Assembly: GCA_009929375.1 (NCBI GenBank)
Contig: SAAO01000006.1
Coordinates: 57,343-121,342, forward strand
Length of the DNA: 64,000 nt
Source of the DNA: Bacteroidia bacterium
GTDB lineage: Bacteria > Bacteroidota > Bacteroidia > Bacteroidales > Paludibacteraceae
Direction of reading: 5' to 3'
Position 1 is the stretch's first letter, and every line of letters begins with the position of its first letter. Below are positions 37,735-50,000 of the stretch, one piece after another. The notes beneath the pieces are model-generated. The model saw only the letters and a list, made by a program, of their open reading frames with translations, did not search any database and had not been told where the DNA came from. The position numbers were made by a program, and so were the translations under genes.

Positions 37735-37775
37735 TAAAGCCCGGAATCTGAATAAAGATTTCGGGCTTTATTGTT
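37735..37775 (+). terminator. Terminator of the FKBP cluster
   Basis: TAAAGCCCGGAATCT pairs with AGATTTCGGGCTTTA (one mismatch) across a 6-base loop, then TTG-TTT. It lies 25 bp after the last FKBP gene and marks the likely end of the four-gene transcript. Confidence 0.75.
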
Positions 37776-37908
37776 TCAAAAAGTAAGCAAAACATCGGTT
37801 AATACTATCCTTTTTACTTTATTTAGCAATAAAAACACATTTCTTTTTTAAATAATCATTTCTTTTCTGTAATTTTGCTGCCTTAATGACAAATTAAATT
37901 TCTATACC

Positions 37909-38364
37909 ATGGAAAAAATAGATCAGCTCGATCGTAAGATTTTACGCATCATTACGAAAAATGCACGTATGCCATTTAAAGATGTAGCCGAAGAATGCGG
38001 TGTATCGCGTGCAGCCATTCATCAACGTGTACAGCGACTGATTGATATGGATGTAATTACAGGTTCGGGCTACACGGTAAATCCAAAAATGCTTGGTTTT
38101 CAGATGTGTGTGTACATTGGTATCACGCTCGAGCGCGGCTCTATGTACAAAGAAGTGGTAAACGAACTCGAAAAAATTCCCGAAATTGTGGAATCGCAAT
38201 ATACACTAGGTCATTACACCATTCTGATAAAACTTTATGCCCGCAACGACGAACATCTTATGCAGTTGCTCAACGGACGTATTCAGGAAATTCCGGGTGT
38301 AGCAGCAACCGAAACACTTACTTCGCTCGATCAGCGTATAAAACGTTCAATTCCAATTGAATAA
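37909..38364 (+). CDS. Lrp/AsnC-family transcriptional regulator
   Basis: 151 residues. The N-terminal winged HTH (IDQLDRKILRIITKNARMPFKDVAEECGVS) and RAAIHQRVQRLIDMDVI are typical, as is the C-terminal RAM/AsnC ligand domain (about 70-145, GFQMCVYIGITLERGS, LGHYTILIKLYARN). Such proteins assemble as octamers and respond to amino acids. The gene is flanked by the FKBP cluster and trpS but has its own upstream gap, with a TAATTTTG element at 37870-37877. The effector is unknown. Confidence 0.95.
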   Translation: MEKIDQLDRKILRIITKNARMPFKDVAEECGVSRAAIHQRVQRLIDMDVITGSGYTVNPKMLGFQMCVYIGITLERGSMYKEVVNELEKIPEIVESQYTLGHYTILIKLYARNDEHLMQLLNGRIQEIPGVAATETLTSLDQRIKRSIPIE

Positions 38365-38481
38365 TATCTAAAGTATTCTTTAAGGAGACTTTTTAATTTG
38401 TATCAACAGTAAAAAAAACATAAACAATATAGGTCTTTAAGTCTGCTTTAATGTGGATTTAGAGGGCTGGAGTTATTTATT

Positions 38482-39477
38482 ATGGAAACAGTAGTTAGTG
38501 GCATTCGCCCCACAGGAAATTTACACTTAGGAAATTATTTCGGCGCTTTGCGCAATTTTATACAAATGCAAAACGAGCATAATTGCTATTTTTTTATAGC
38601 CGATTATCACTCGCTTACCACGCATCCCACACCTGGCGATTTACACGGAAATGTAAAACAAATTCTCGTTGAATATCTGGCTGCCGGTCTCGATCCCGAA
38701 AAAGCCACACTTTATGTGCAAAGCGATGTACCCGAAGTAGCTGAATTGTATCTGTTTCTGAATATGAATGCTTATATCGGCGAACTCGAACGCTGTACTT
38801 CTTTCAAGGATAAAATCCGTCAGCAACCACAAAATGTAAACTCAGGTTTGCTTACCTATCCCACGCTTATGGCCGCTGATATTCTGATACATAAAGCCTC
38901 GAAAGTACCTGTGGGAAAAGATCAGGAACAACATTTGGAAATGACACGCACTTTTGGAAACCGATTTAACCGCATGTACAATGTAGAATATTTCCCCGAA
39001 CCACAGGCTTTTAATTTCGGTCAGCAACTGGTAAAAATTCCTGGACTAAACGGTAGTGGAAAAATGGGAAAATCGGAAGGCGAAGGCAATGCCATTTATC
39101 TGGCCGACGAACCCGAAGCTATCCGCAAAAAAGTAATGAAAGCTGTAACCGATAGCGGACCTACCGAACCAAATCAGGAAAAACCGGAAGTCATTCAGAA
39201 TATCTTCCAGTTGATGAATGTGGTTTCGAGTAAAGAAACTTTCGATTATTTCAACGACCAGTATAATAACTGCAACATTCGCTATGGCGATATGAAAAAA
39301 CAGCTCGCTGTGGATATGATTGCTTTTACAGAACCATTCAGAGATAAAATAAACGCCCTTAAAAGCGACGAAGCCTACATTTCGAAGGTGGCACGCTTAG
39401 GAAAGGAAAAAGCGCAGGAAAGCGCTGCAAAAACCATTCGTGAAGTACGCGAAATTATTGGTTTCAAAAAATTCTGA
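38482..39477 (+). CDS. trpS: Tryptophan-tRNA ligase
   Basis: 331 residues, class I aminoacyl-tRNA synthetase of normal length. The HIGH motif appears as TGNLHLGNYFGAL and the KMSKS motif as KMGKSEGEG. ADYHSLTTHP and LMAADILIHKASKVPVGKDQ are TrpRS signatures. It charges tRNA-Trp in the cytoplasm. The upstream gap of about 118 bp contains no obvious T-box or attenuator. Followed by a bidirectional terminator. Confidence 0.97.
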   Translation: METVVSGIRPTGNLHLGNYFGALRNFIQMQNEHNCYFFIADYHSLTTHPTPGDLHGNVKQILVEYLAAGLDPEKATLYVQSDVPEVAELYLFLNMNAYIGELERCTSFKDKIRQQPQNVNSGLLTYPTLMAADILIHKASKVPVGKDQEQHLEMTRTFGNRFNRMYNVEYFPEPQAFNFGQQLVKIPGLNGSGKMGKSEGEGNAIYLADEPEAIRKKVMKAVTDSGPTEPNQEKPEVIQNIFQLMNVVSSKETFDYFNDQYNNCNIRYGDMKKQLAVDMIAFTEPFRDKINALKSDEAYISKVARLGKEKAQESAAKTIREVREIIGFKKF

Positions 39478-39502
39478 TTAATCAAGAAAAAGAATATACA
39501 TC

Positions 39503-39540
39503 GCCGGAATAAACTTCATAAAATGAGTTTTTATTCCGGC
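39503..39540. terminator. Bidirectional terminator between trpS and the AraC gene
   Basis: GCCGGAATAAA at 39503-39513 pairs with TTTATTCCGGC at 39530-39540, with further AAACT/AGTTT pairing inside. The AraC gene's stop codon (39531-39533) lies within the right arm. Confidence 0.75.
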
Positions 39541-40757
39541 TTGTTTGTTTTATGCTGGTTTTGTATATTTCGCCATTCTGATGGCGATAAATCAGCACTC
39601 ACATTTTCCTTAAAAGCCCTGTAGAAAGACATACGGCTATTGAAACCTGATTTCTCAAGAATAGTCTGTACATCCAAACCGGTATTTAAAAGCAATTGCC
39701 TTGCAGCCTCAATACGATAATGAATAAGTAGTTGTTTGAAATTACATCCACAGTAACGATTAATGGCCGAAGATACATAGCTACGATTACTATTCAGCGC
39801 AGCAGCTACATCGTCGAGCGTTAGATGTGGTGAACTAAAAGCCTCATCTTTCTCCAAGAACGCTCTGATTCTACACATTAAATCTCTATCGGCATGTGGC
39901 AAATGCGAAGTCTGTAAATCATCAACAATACTCTTCTGCAAATTTATACCCTTCACTTTACTATCAGCTTTCAATGAAAAAATAGATTGATGCAGAGTAT
40001 TTACCGATGTCTCATCATTTGTTTTCGGAAGATCAATTTTCAAATTCAGATTAAACACAGCAATCACAGTAAGCATTGCCGAAACAAGAATATTGTGTAG
40101 CAACTCCACAGCAATACTATTGTTGTAAAAAAGAAAAATAACGGATAAAAACGGATAAATGATAAATATACAATTGATAATGAATAATTTATGTAAAGGA
40201 TTCAAATCATAATTTTGACTGCGATAAACTATAAACAATGAAATTATTCGCTTATGTGAAATAATAAAATATGTGCCTACCTGTATAAAAAACAATAAAA
40301 CAAGTACTAAGAAAAAAATCACATGCCAGGGATAATGACTAAAACAACATAAAATATCATTAATCGAATAAGTAAAGGGCAACAAAGCTTCATCTGTAAT
40401 TTTGTAAAAAAAGTAAAACAAAACTGCCACAACAAAATAAAGATATTGAGTCAGGTAACTACCAAGCCTTTTCTTTATACCAAGCACCGACCAAAAATAA
40501 AAAAGCATTAATGGAGCAAGAAAAATCATAAGTATAAAAATCTCAGGCGAAAACACATCGACCTGCTTGAGCGAAGGGAAGCGAAAAAAACTATTACGTA
40601 AAAATATCAAGCCTAAAAACAGAAACATGATACTTAATGGTAAAATACGGCTTGCTCTTTTTCGATAAAAAAGTAAAAAAACAGCCCAAAACAACGCAAC
40701 GGATGAGCGAAGTGAACTGATAAAAAAAACTAATAAAAAGCTTATTTCAAATTGCAT
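39531..40757 (-). CDS. Membrane-anchored AraC-family regulator
   Basis: 408 residues. The N-terminal half has about six or seven hydrophobic segments (for example ISFLLVFFISSLRSSVALFW, IFILMIFLAPLMLFYFW, WHVIFFLVLVLLFFIQVG), then a cytoplasmic linker and an AraC/HTH_18 domain at about 300-400 (LTLDDVAAALNSNRSYVSSAIN, IEAARQLLLNTGLDVQTILEKSGFNSRMSFYRAFKENV). Such proteins sense a signal in the membrane and bind DNA directly. It is divergent from the giant surface-protein gene, the natural target (inference). No kinase or receiver domain. AT-rich. Confidence 0.9.
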   Translation of the reverse strand: MQFEISFLLVFFISSLRSSVALFWAVFLLFYRKRASRILPLSIMFLFLGLIFLRNSFFRFPSLKQVDVFSPEIFILMIFLAPLMLFYFWSVLGIKKRLGSYLTQYLYFVVAVLFYFFYKITDEALLPFTYSINDILCCFSHYPWHVIFFLVLVLLFFIQVGTYFIISHKRIISLFIVYRSQNYDLNPLHKLFIINCIFIIYPFLSVIFLFYNNSIAVELLHNILVSAMLTVIAVFNLNLKIDLPKTNDETSVNTLHQSIFSLKADSKVKGINLQKSIVDDLQTSHLPHADRDLMCRIRAFLEKDEAFSSPHLTLDDVAAALNSNRSYVSSAINRYCGCNFKQLLIHYRIEAARQLLLNTGLDVQTILEKSGFNSRMSFYRAFKENVSADLSPSEWRNIQNQHKTNKPE

Positions 40758-41094
40758 TAAATTTTCATAAATTATTTACAACCACAAAGAAAATAAAAAA
40801 AACAGAATTATAAGAATTAAACCAATATAATTTGAGACCTTTATTTAGCATATAATGAGTTTGTGGCAATTTTTACGACACAAAAAACACAATTAATCCA
40901 TTGATTTACTGACAATAAGAAAATTCAAGCATTTATTTAGCCAAACAGATAATATAAAAAAATGTATCAAAACATCAAATATTATCAAAAACAAAAGTTT
41001 GTATGTTTTATGACATTCAAATAAAATGTGAAGTTTATATTTGTATATAAAAAATACAAACAACTATTATAAACCTTTAATAAACATCACAATC
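40758..41094. promoter_or_regulatory. AT-rich divergent regulatory gap before the giant gene
   Basis: 337 bp of strongly AT-rich DNA between the divergent AraC and giant genes, with no coding sequence. TATATTTG at 41036-41043 fits the -7 consensus and would start transcription near 41050, 45 bases before the ATG at 41095; a -33 box at the right distance is not clear. Confidence 0.45.
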
Positions 41095-44000
41095 ATGACA
41101 AGCACATTTAAAATTAAATATCTCAATATGAGATGTATATGCTACTATTTAAGCATTATATTGCTTAGTATGATTACCTCTGAAATAAAAGCAATCACAG
41201 GAAATGGAACAGCTGAAAGTCCATATCTGATTGCGAACACAGCAGATTTAAATGAGTTTAAAAACAAAATTGACAATGATAATTCTAACTACAGAGGGAA
41301 GAACTGGAAACTGACCAATGATATTAACTGGACAGGAGCAAGTGGTACAAATAGAAGAATTGGCTACGCAGACAGATCATTTTCAGGTGTATTCGATGGC
41401 GACGGACACAAAATTACCATTGAATTTATTGATGATAAGAACAGTCAATGGGTGGGATTTTTTGGCCAGGCCGATTGGGCTACAATAATAAATTTCACAC
41501 TTGAATATGGTTATATCAACTCAGGTGGCAAAAGTGGCGGGCTTATAGGCGAAGTAAAAAATAATATCACCATCGAAAATGTTCATGTAATTGGTACTGG
41601 TGTCTCGAACGTACATGATGTTCTGTGGGGCGGACTTATTGGGTATATATATGACGGCAAAGATATTTATATCAAAAAGTCAACTGTAAATATTAATTCT
41701 GTTGTATTGCACGACAATTCATATTCGTATTTCGATGCAGGCGGTCTGGTTGGGAAAATCGAAAATAATTCGAGATTTGTGAATATTTCCGATTGTGTAG
41801 CCAACGTAAATATTTCAGTAAATCCATCATCAAATATTGATACTAGTATAGGTGGTATTATTGGATCAGTCTCAAAACCTATAAGTCTGATTCGATGCTA
41901 CTCTGGTTCAAATATTTTAGGTGCTGGAAAACACTATAGGGGATATATTGTTGGATATTTAGCAGATGGAGGAAGTTTATTTGCCCGTAATGTTTTTAAT
42001 AAATTTGGTAATGCATATGTAGGATATAGAAATAGTGGTGGTTATGATGTGCAAAATATGGATAATTATGCAAATTGGTTAAACGAGCCATATGTGTATA
42101 ACCTTTTGGAAAGAAAAAACGATACCGGCGGAGATATTGCAGGAAACTTGGCAGGAAATCAAACATGGGGTTTCGCAAGCGATGGAACGCCAAAAGTGTC
42201 ATCGACATCATACGCTGTAAAAATAAGAAAAGGAACTAATATTGGTACAATCACTGGTCAAAAATTATTGGTTTCGAACGATGTATATGCTAATGCCGAT
42301 GATCAATTAACAATTAAACCATCGGTAGCAATATCGATACATCAACGGGTTATTTATTCTTTTACCCCAGACTATAATCATAAAGATGGGGATGCAAATA
42401 ACTTTAGCGCCACACAAACAGGTAACGATTGGAAACTGACAGCAAGGGTAAATGGAACAGTAAATGCACGCATCGAAAATATTCCTTATCCTCAATCATT
42501 AACCGCTGCATTCGACCAATGGAACACAAAGGTTACACTTTCGTGGAATGCTGCAAACCCAAACAATATCGCCGGTAAATGGTACATTTACAAACGTATT
42601 CAAAACTCGGGTTCTGTTTATACTCGCCACGATGGACAAAGCGTTTCAAATGGCACTGCTAACTACAAATACGATGTTAGTTTGGCAACATCAGAGTTAG
42701 AAAAAAACTGGGAATATGTGGTTTGTTTTGTTGAAAATAATACAACTGTTCCATCGTCGCCAATAGCCAACAACAGTGCTACAGTTATAAAGGCAACAAA
42801 TACCTCTGTCAGTTTCACCTTAACAGCCGAAGGTCTTGACAATCACATAAAATTATTATACAAGGTACCAACACAAATGGATGGAGTCACAAGCTACAAA
42901 TACACCATTCTGCGTAAAAAAACCACGGATGGTAGCTATGTGCCAATCCTCTCGAACCGCACTTTTGTTGCATCCGAAAAAAATTCATTAGGATTCTACA
43001 CATATACCGACAACGAACCTACAAGTGCATGTGACAGATATTTATACAAAATAGATATCGATGCTTTTTCAAAAACATTTACACAGGAAATAACAAATAA
43101 TGTTGGCATTTCAGGAAGTAGTAAAATTACTAATGCAAATGCATCTAAAGGTGAGTACAGTGGTTATGTAAGGATTACATGGAGCACTTCCAAACTTAAT
43201 GTAGAAACACTCGACCGCTTCAGAATATTCAGAAAAGTAGCCACCAACGAAAACGACCAGGAAATAGAAATTGCCACTATCGATACCAAAGATGCCAATT
43301 CGGTTTATGTGGATAATAATATTCTACCGGGCGTTTATTACGAATACAACGTGGTGCTTTACCAAACTTGCGGTACAAAAGAAGCTGAACTTATGCGTCA
43401 AAAAAGCATAGGATTTTCGCAATCGCTCGGCTCTGTATCGGGACGAATAACTTATGGAAATGGACAGGCCGTGAAAGGAGTCAATGTATCGGTATTGCGC
43501 AACGACTTGCAGGGTAACGAAACACAATACAATAGTCTCGAATCGAAAGGGGAAGGCGGCACACTGAGGTGGGAAACAAGTACTCAGAATTTTACAAATT
43601 TATTTACAAATGATTTTAGTTTTCAATTCTGGATCAATCCTGCAGCTTCAAACACAGCCAATAATATATTTGTAGCCGATATAAAAGATGTAGCTACTGT
43701 GCGTATAAGTCCAATCAGCAATAATTATTATCTATCAATACAGTGTTATAATACTTCAAATTCGATTGTAAGTACTTCGAGCACCAACCTTCAGATTGAA
43801 CCTAATCGTTTTAGTCACGTTGCTGTTACACGCCGCGATAATATGCTGAAACTATATCTGGTGAACGATAAAGACTTAAGCAACATACGCATAGATTCAG
43901 TTACGATAAGCAATGCAAGGAAAAACTTCACGCCTACAGCCAACAATTGTTTTGTGATAATGGGTAATGCTTTCAAAGGTTATATCGACGAAACCCGAAT

Positions 44001-47000
44001 TTGGAACAAAGCGCTAAGTTCGGCTACCATTTTGCAAGATTATAACCGTATGCTTATTGGTAACGAAGAAGGTTTAAAAGCATATTGGACATTCGACGAA
44101 GGACTGCCGGGTCAATTCTTCGATATTTCGAAAGTAGGTACTGTGTTCAATGGAAATCATGGAACGACGAACCTGACTTCGAGCAAAATTATACCCACAA
44201 ACGAACAATTGGCTTTAAAAGCAATAACCGATGCCGATGGAAATTATCAAATTCGTGGCATTCCTTTCAGCGGCGAGGGTTGTAGCTACGATATTATTCC
44301 TTCGCTTGGTGTACATAAATTCAATCCTACGCGTCAGCTGCGTTATATCAGCAACGCATCGCTGGTGCACAACAATACCGACTTTACAAACATTTCGTCG
44401 TTTACACTGAGCGGAAAAGTAACCTACAAGGGAGGAACATATCCGGTTGAGGGTTGTACATTCGAAATTGACGACCAAATAGTGGTGGCTGCCAATGGCG
44501 AAGCTGTAAAAAGTGATGCAAACGGATTATACAGCATCAGTGTACCTATAGGCGAGCACAAAGTAAGAATTAAAAAAAGCGGACATATATTTACTGACGA
44601 TGGCTTATTGCTCGATGCAGTAACGCGCAAAAATATGAATTTTTTCAAAAACGAAACGGCAGATTTCGTTGATGAAACTACCGTGAAACTTATTGGACGA
44701 ATAGTTGGTGGATCGAAAGAAAATGAAAAGAATCTTGGATTTGGCGAGTCGCTCAACAATATTGGTGCGGAAACCATTATGCTAACAGCAACTAAAAGTC
44801 AGTATAATTTAAAAAACTCACAAACAAGCGAAACTGTTACACACAACAATGGTGAGTGGAAAAAGCCAGGAGGACTACAGAACGACCAAACCACAGTTGT
44901 ATTTAACCAAAAAGATATCAAAATAACTGTTAGTCCAGTCTCAGGAGAATTTGTAGCATATGTATATCCTGAATTATACACCATTGGAAAAATAGAGAAT
45001 TCGAATTACAGTAGTGCATTTTTCAATGGCGGTGAAAGTCTCGACCTCACTACAGCGGCTGTACCAACGAAAAACATGATGAGACAGAGCATTCGTACAT
45101 GGACTGATAGCGTGTTGGTGAGCGCGCCTGGCATGGTTGATTATTACCAAAAAATCGAAAAGTCTGATACCGTATTTTACCACGAAAAATGGACACATTA
45201 TTATCAGGCTACACCTACATTTAGTGTGGTGCAAGCCGATAACGGACAGCAAGTGAACTATTTTGGCGAAAAAACTTATCGTTTAAAAAACAGCAACAAT
45301 GATTTTGAAACAATCAATCTAGCCACTTCTACTGGCGAAACAGAAAATTATTTATTCGGGAAACCTGTATTTGTTCAAGGCAAAGAATACGAATTAAGAT
45401 TTGCCGCCTACGAAGAGTATAAAAATTTTAGCACTAATATTACAACAAAATATCCGGTTGCGAATGGAACTGTTAACATCACAAACAGCATTGCCAATAG
45501 CGCTCCACAACCTTTAAAGTTAGATGAAACCGGCAAAGCTGTATATAGATTTTTAGCAGGGGCTCCCGACTTAACAACAGCCACGGGCACATTTATGGGT
45601 ACTGTGCAAATAGGTTCGTTAAGTTATTATTGGGACAGAGGCAATCAGCCCATCGCAGCATGGCATTTAGGCGACAAAAGCACCGGAACCGACTTTATGA
45701 CTGCAGGCCCAAACCAGATAACAGCTATTTTGCGCGACCCTCCGGGAAGTTTGAGTAGCGCTTATATCGAAGCAGGAAGTTCAGTGAAAGTACGACATAG
45801 TTATACCAAAGGAGTAGGTGCCAATACCGACATAAATCTTACAACTTCTCTTGGTCCATCGGTAACTACTTTTGTAGGTCTTGGCGCAGGTGTTATTACC
45901 ACAACCGAAGTAAAATTAGATGCCAGTGCCGGATTAAAAACCGAAACAAAACTCAGTTCGGGGCTCGAAACCGAGGCAACAACCACCTTTACCGAGCGAT
46001 TCGAAACTTCCGACGATCCATTGTATGTGGGAGCTAACGGTGATGTATTTATTGGCAATTCAACCAATATATTGTACGGATTAACGAACGGCATTAGCAT
46101 TCAAAAAAATTATTCGGGAACAGAATTCTCCTCCAATGGTGTGTATTCTATTGCACCAACTGTATCACTTGCCTACGGACAAAGTTTCGACACACGATTT
46201 GCATTTTCACAGGTTGAAATCGAAAATATTATGATTCCTAAATGGAAGGATAATCTGGCATTGCTCATTAAAAAAACGGGAACAACAGTGAATACCAGCA
46301 CTATCACTCATCCGGTGTATGTATCGAAACTACCGCACGACGATGAAAATTTCGGTAAGCTCAATACCGATAGTGAAACTTTTGGAACATTGGCAGTAGA
46401 TAACAACAGATTCGACGATGGCCCAAGTTATAAAATTTATTATCCAGTCAATTACAATAAAGTGGATTTTAAAGTGGATTCGGTTATGTGGTACAACAAC
46501 CAGATAAATGGTTGGATTGCCGTGCTCGAACAAAATGAAAAAGAAAAAGTTGAAATGACCAAACTGGGCAATTATAGTTTTGGTTCGGGTGCAAGTATTA
46601 TGTATTCAAAATCGGCTTCTACGTCAAAAATATATACAACCACATTCAACTCCTTTATTAATCCATCAATTGGAGTAGTTACGGGTGGTGAAGTGATGGG
46701 TATCGGACTTGAATTTTCAATGCAAACTGAATTTGTAAACGAAACAAATAGCGAAGATAGCGAACAAACCGAAAATACAGTAAGCTCTGGCTTTACCCTT
46801 AAAGAAGAAGGTGACGATGACGAAATTACTGTGGATTATGGAATGACAACTTCTGGTACAATAGCATTTAAAACCCGCGGTGGACGAACAAGTTGTCCGT
46901 ACGAGGATGTTGTAATTAGCAAGTATTTTGAACCTGGCCAGCATATTTTGAGCGAGGCGACTATGCAAATCGAAGTTCCGAAAATCAGTATTGCGGGAAG

Positions 47001-50000
47001 CGATCAGGCTTTGGCAGTGCCAGCTAACAGAACAGCCAAATTTACTTTGGAAATGAAAAACGAATCGCAAACCAACGAAGATGTTTGGTTTCAGCTTGTA
47101 GTGGACGAAAGCACAAATCCTTATGGCGCCGAACTCAAAATAGATGGTGCAGTGATTGGTAATGGACGAATGTTTTTGGTTAAAGCTGGCGAAGTACTTC
47201 GTAAAGTTCTTACTGTGGGTAAAGGTACTGCCGATGTGTACGAAAACATCGCATTGGTACTTCGTTCCGAATGTCAGAGCGATCCTACCGATTTTCTTCC
47301 TGATATTGCCGACACTGTAAGGGTAAAAAGAATTGAATTTGTACCTTCATGTAGCGAAGTAGCGATTAAAGAACCAATGAATAATTGGATTGTGAATACA
47401 ATTTCGGGCGATACCCTCGATGTAGTGCTCGAAGGTTATGATATAAACTTTGTAAACTTTGGTTATGTACAACTCGAATATCGCTCATTATCTGAAACAA
47501 CTTGGACTACGCTAACAAAATTCTATGGTAATGTCAATATTTACAACAAAGCGCAGGGCGATAAAACACTTATTCCGTTGGGAACACAAAGAATTAGATA
47601 TCAGTGGAATCAGAGGTCAATGCCCGATGGTGCATACGAAATTCGTGCCAAAGCAGTTTGTGTAAATGTGGATAACAACTATAATATTATCCAACAAATT
47701 TCTGAATTTACGACCGATGTTGTGGCTGGTCGAAAAGACACAAACATTCCTCAGGTTTTAGGAAATCCATCGCCTACCAACGGAATTTTGTATGCCGGCG
47801 ACGAAATATCGCTTACTTTCAACGAAGATATTCGCACAGGATTACTCACATATAATAATTTTAGTGTAAAAGGAATATTAAATGGCAACATCATTGCCGA
47901 GCCTGCAGGTGGTTTGGCTATGAACGGAACCGACTTTGCATATACCGAAGCAGCTGTTTTCAGTAACAATTCGTTTAGCATCGAAACATGGTTCAAACGA
48001 CAAAACAATTCCGAGGGCACTTTATTCGCATATGGCACTGCCGACAACATAATATCGCTTGGTTTTAACATGCAGGGACAGGCTGTTGTGAGCATTGGTG
48101 ACGAAACATATACATCAACTCAAAGTATTAGCAATACAACTCAAACATGGAAATATGTGGGTTTGAGTTATAACAGAACAAACAAAACATTATCGGTGTA
48201 TGCGTGGCAGGATAGCGATCCTACTATAAAACTTTTCGAAAACAAGACATTTAGCAAAATGGCTCCAACACAGGGACGACTTTACAGTGGTGCCAAAAAC
48301 GATGGCTCAAATGGTTTTGTGGGTGCTGTAGCAATGATGCATTTCTACGATTATAATCGCTCCGACACTGAAATGTCGGCTGCAAAAGGCGAAACAAAAT
48401 CGGGAACTGAAAACGGCCTTGTTGGTTTGTGGCCAATGAAAGAAGGCGAAGGACTTGTGGCTAGAGATATAGCACGCACTCGTAATATGATTACCAATGG
48501 TTCATGGTACGTTTACCCGGCTGGTAAGTCAATTGCACTGAATGGAACATCACAATTTGGTCGTATTCCTGCAACAAATTGTGTTTTCAGTCCGTACGAC
48601 GATTTTAGTATCGAATTATGGTTCAAAGCCGAAAACCAAAGCGAAGCTACCATGTTTGCCATTGGCACAAGTATGAATATTGGATTTGATGCTACGAAAA
48701 GAATTGTGTTGAATACCAGCAAGGGCAGCCAGATATTAGTTACTGATAACCTAATGGACAATCAATGGCATCATTTTGCACTTACAGTTAAACGCAAAGG
48801 TTCAAGCAATGTGTTGATTGATGGCAAAGTTGTTTCGACATTTAGCACGGCAAACATTTTCGAAAATTCAGTAGGCGGTGGATTCTGTTATTTGGGAGCT
48901 CGCTATTCCGAAAATGCGCAAACAGCTGTTCCCGTTTACGATCGTTATTTTAAAGGCAATATAGACGAACTGCGCATTTGGAACAATGCACTCAACACGG
49001 GGAATATTTTGCGCAATAAAAACAATAAACTCAGTGGTGCCGAAAATGGACTTTTGGCATATTATCCTTTCGAAAAATGGACGCGAAATACAAATGGCAC
49101 ATACAATGTGGTGGATTGGAAAAAAGACATTATGCAAGAATCGCTCGAAATGACGGGAAGTGCTGTAATAAGTTTAACCGCAGTTGGTTTACAGGATGTT
49201 CGACCGCTGAAAGAAGTAGCGCATACATTTACATCTTCAAACAATAAAATTGTAATTAATATTACCGAAGAATTGTACAAAACAGAAGGTGTGACGCTCG
49301 AAATTTCAGCCAAAGAGATTTATGATATGAATGACAATATTTCAAAACCAATCAGTTGGGTGGCTTATGTTAACATTAATCAACTGAATTGGAGCAACAC
49401 ACAAATAAACTTAAACATGCAGGAAAACGAGAAGCTTTCGTTCGATGCTGCAATAACTAACTCGGGTGCATTGCGAACCGATTATTTTATCGAAAACATA
49501 CCCGATTGGTTGTCGCTTACCGATACACAGGGAAGTTTGCAGCCACTGACATCGAAAATACTTACATTTAATGTGTTGCCTCAAATCAACATCGGTACAT
49601 ACGAGGCTTCTATTGTGTTGACTGGTACGAATAATGTGCGCAAAATATTGTCCATTCGCCTGCGTGTTACAGGCACTCGACCCGATTGGAGCGTAAATTT
49701 AAACAATTTCGAAAATTCGATGAACATTACAGGCAAAATACTCGTAAACAACAGACCAAAAGAAGATACCAGCGATATTCTCGCTGCATTCATTGGCGAT
49801 AAATGTATTGGTGTTACGTCGCCTGTGTATGTTGGTAGCAATAATGCGTACTTTACTTTTGCCGACATTTATGGTAATGCGAGCGAAAACGACAAAACTA
49901 TCACATTTAAACTTTGGGAAGCATCAACAGGTCGTATTTATCCTGAAATAAGTACTTCTAATCCAAACATTACTTTTGTTCCCAATCAAATTTTGGGCAA

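Noticed and set aside
38365..38481. Possible attenuator or T-box leader before trpS
   Set aside because: No T-box core, no Trp-rich leader peptide and no convincing alternative stems.
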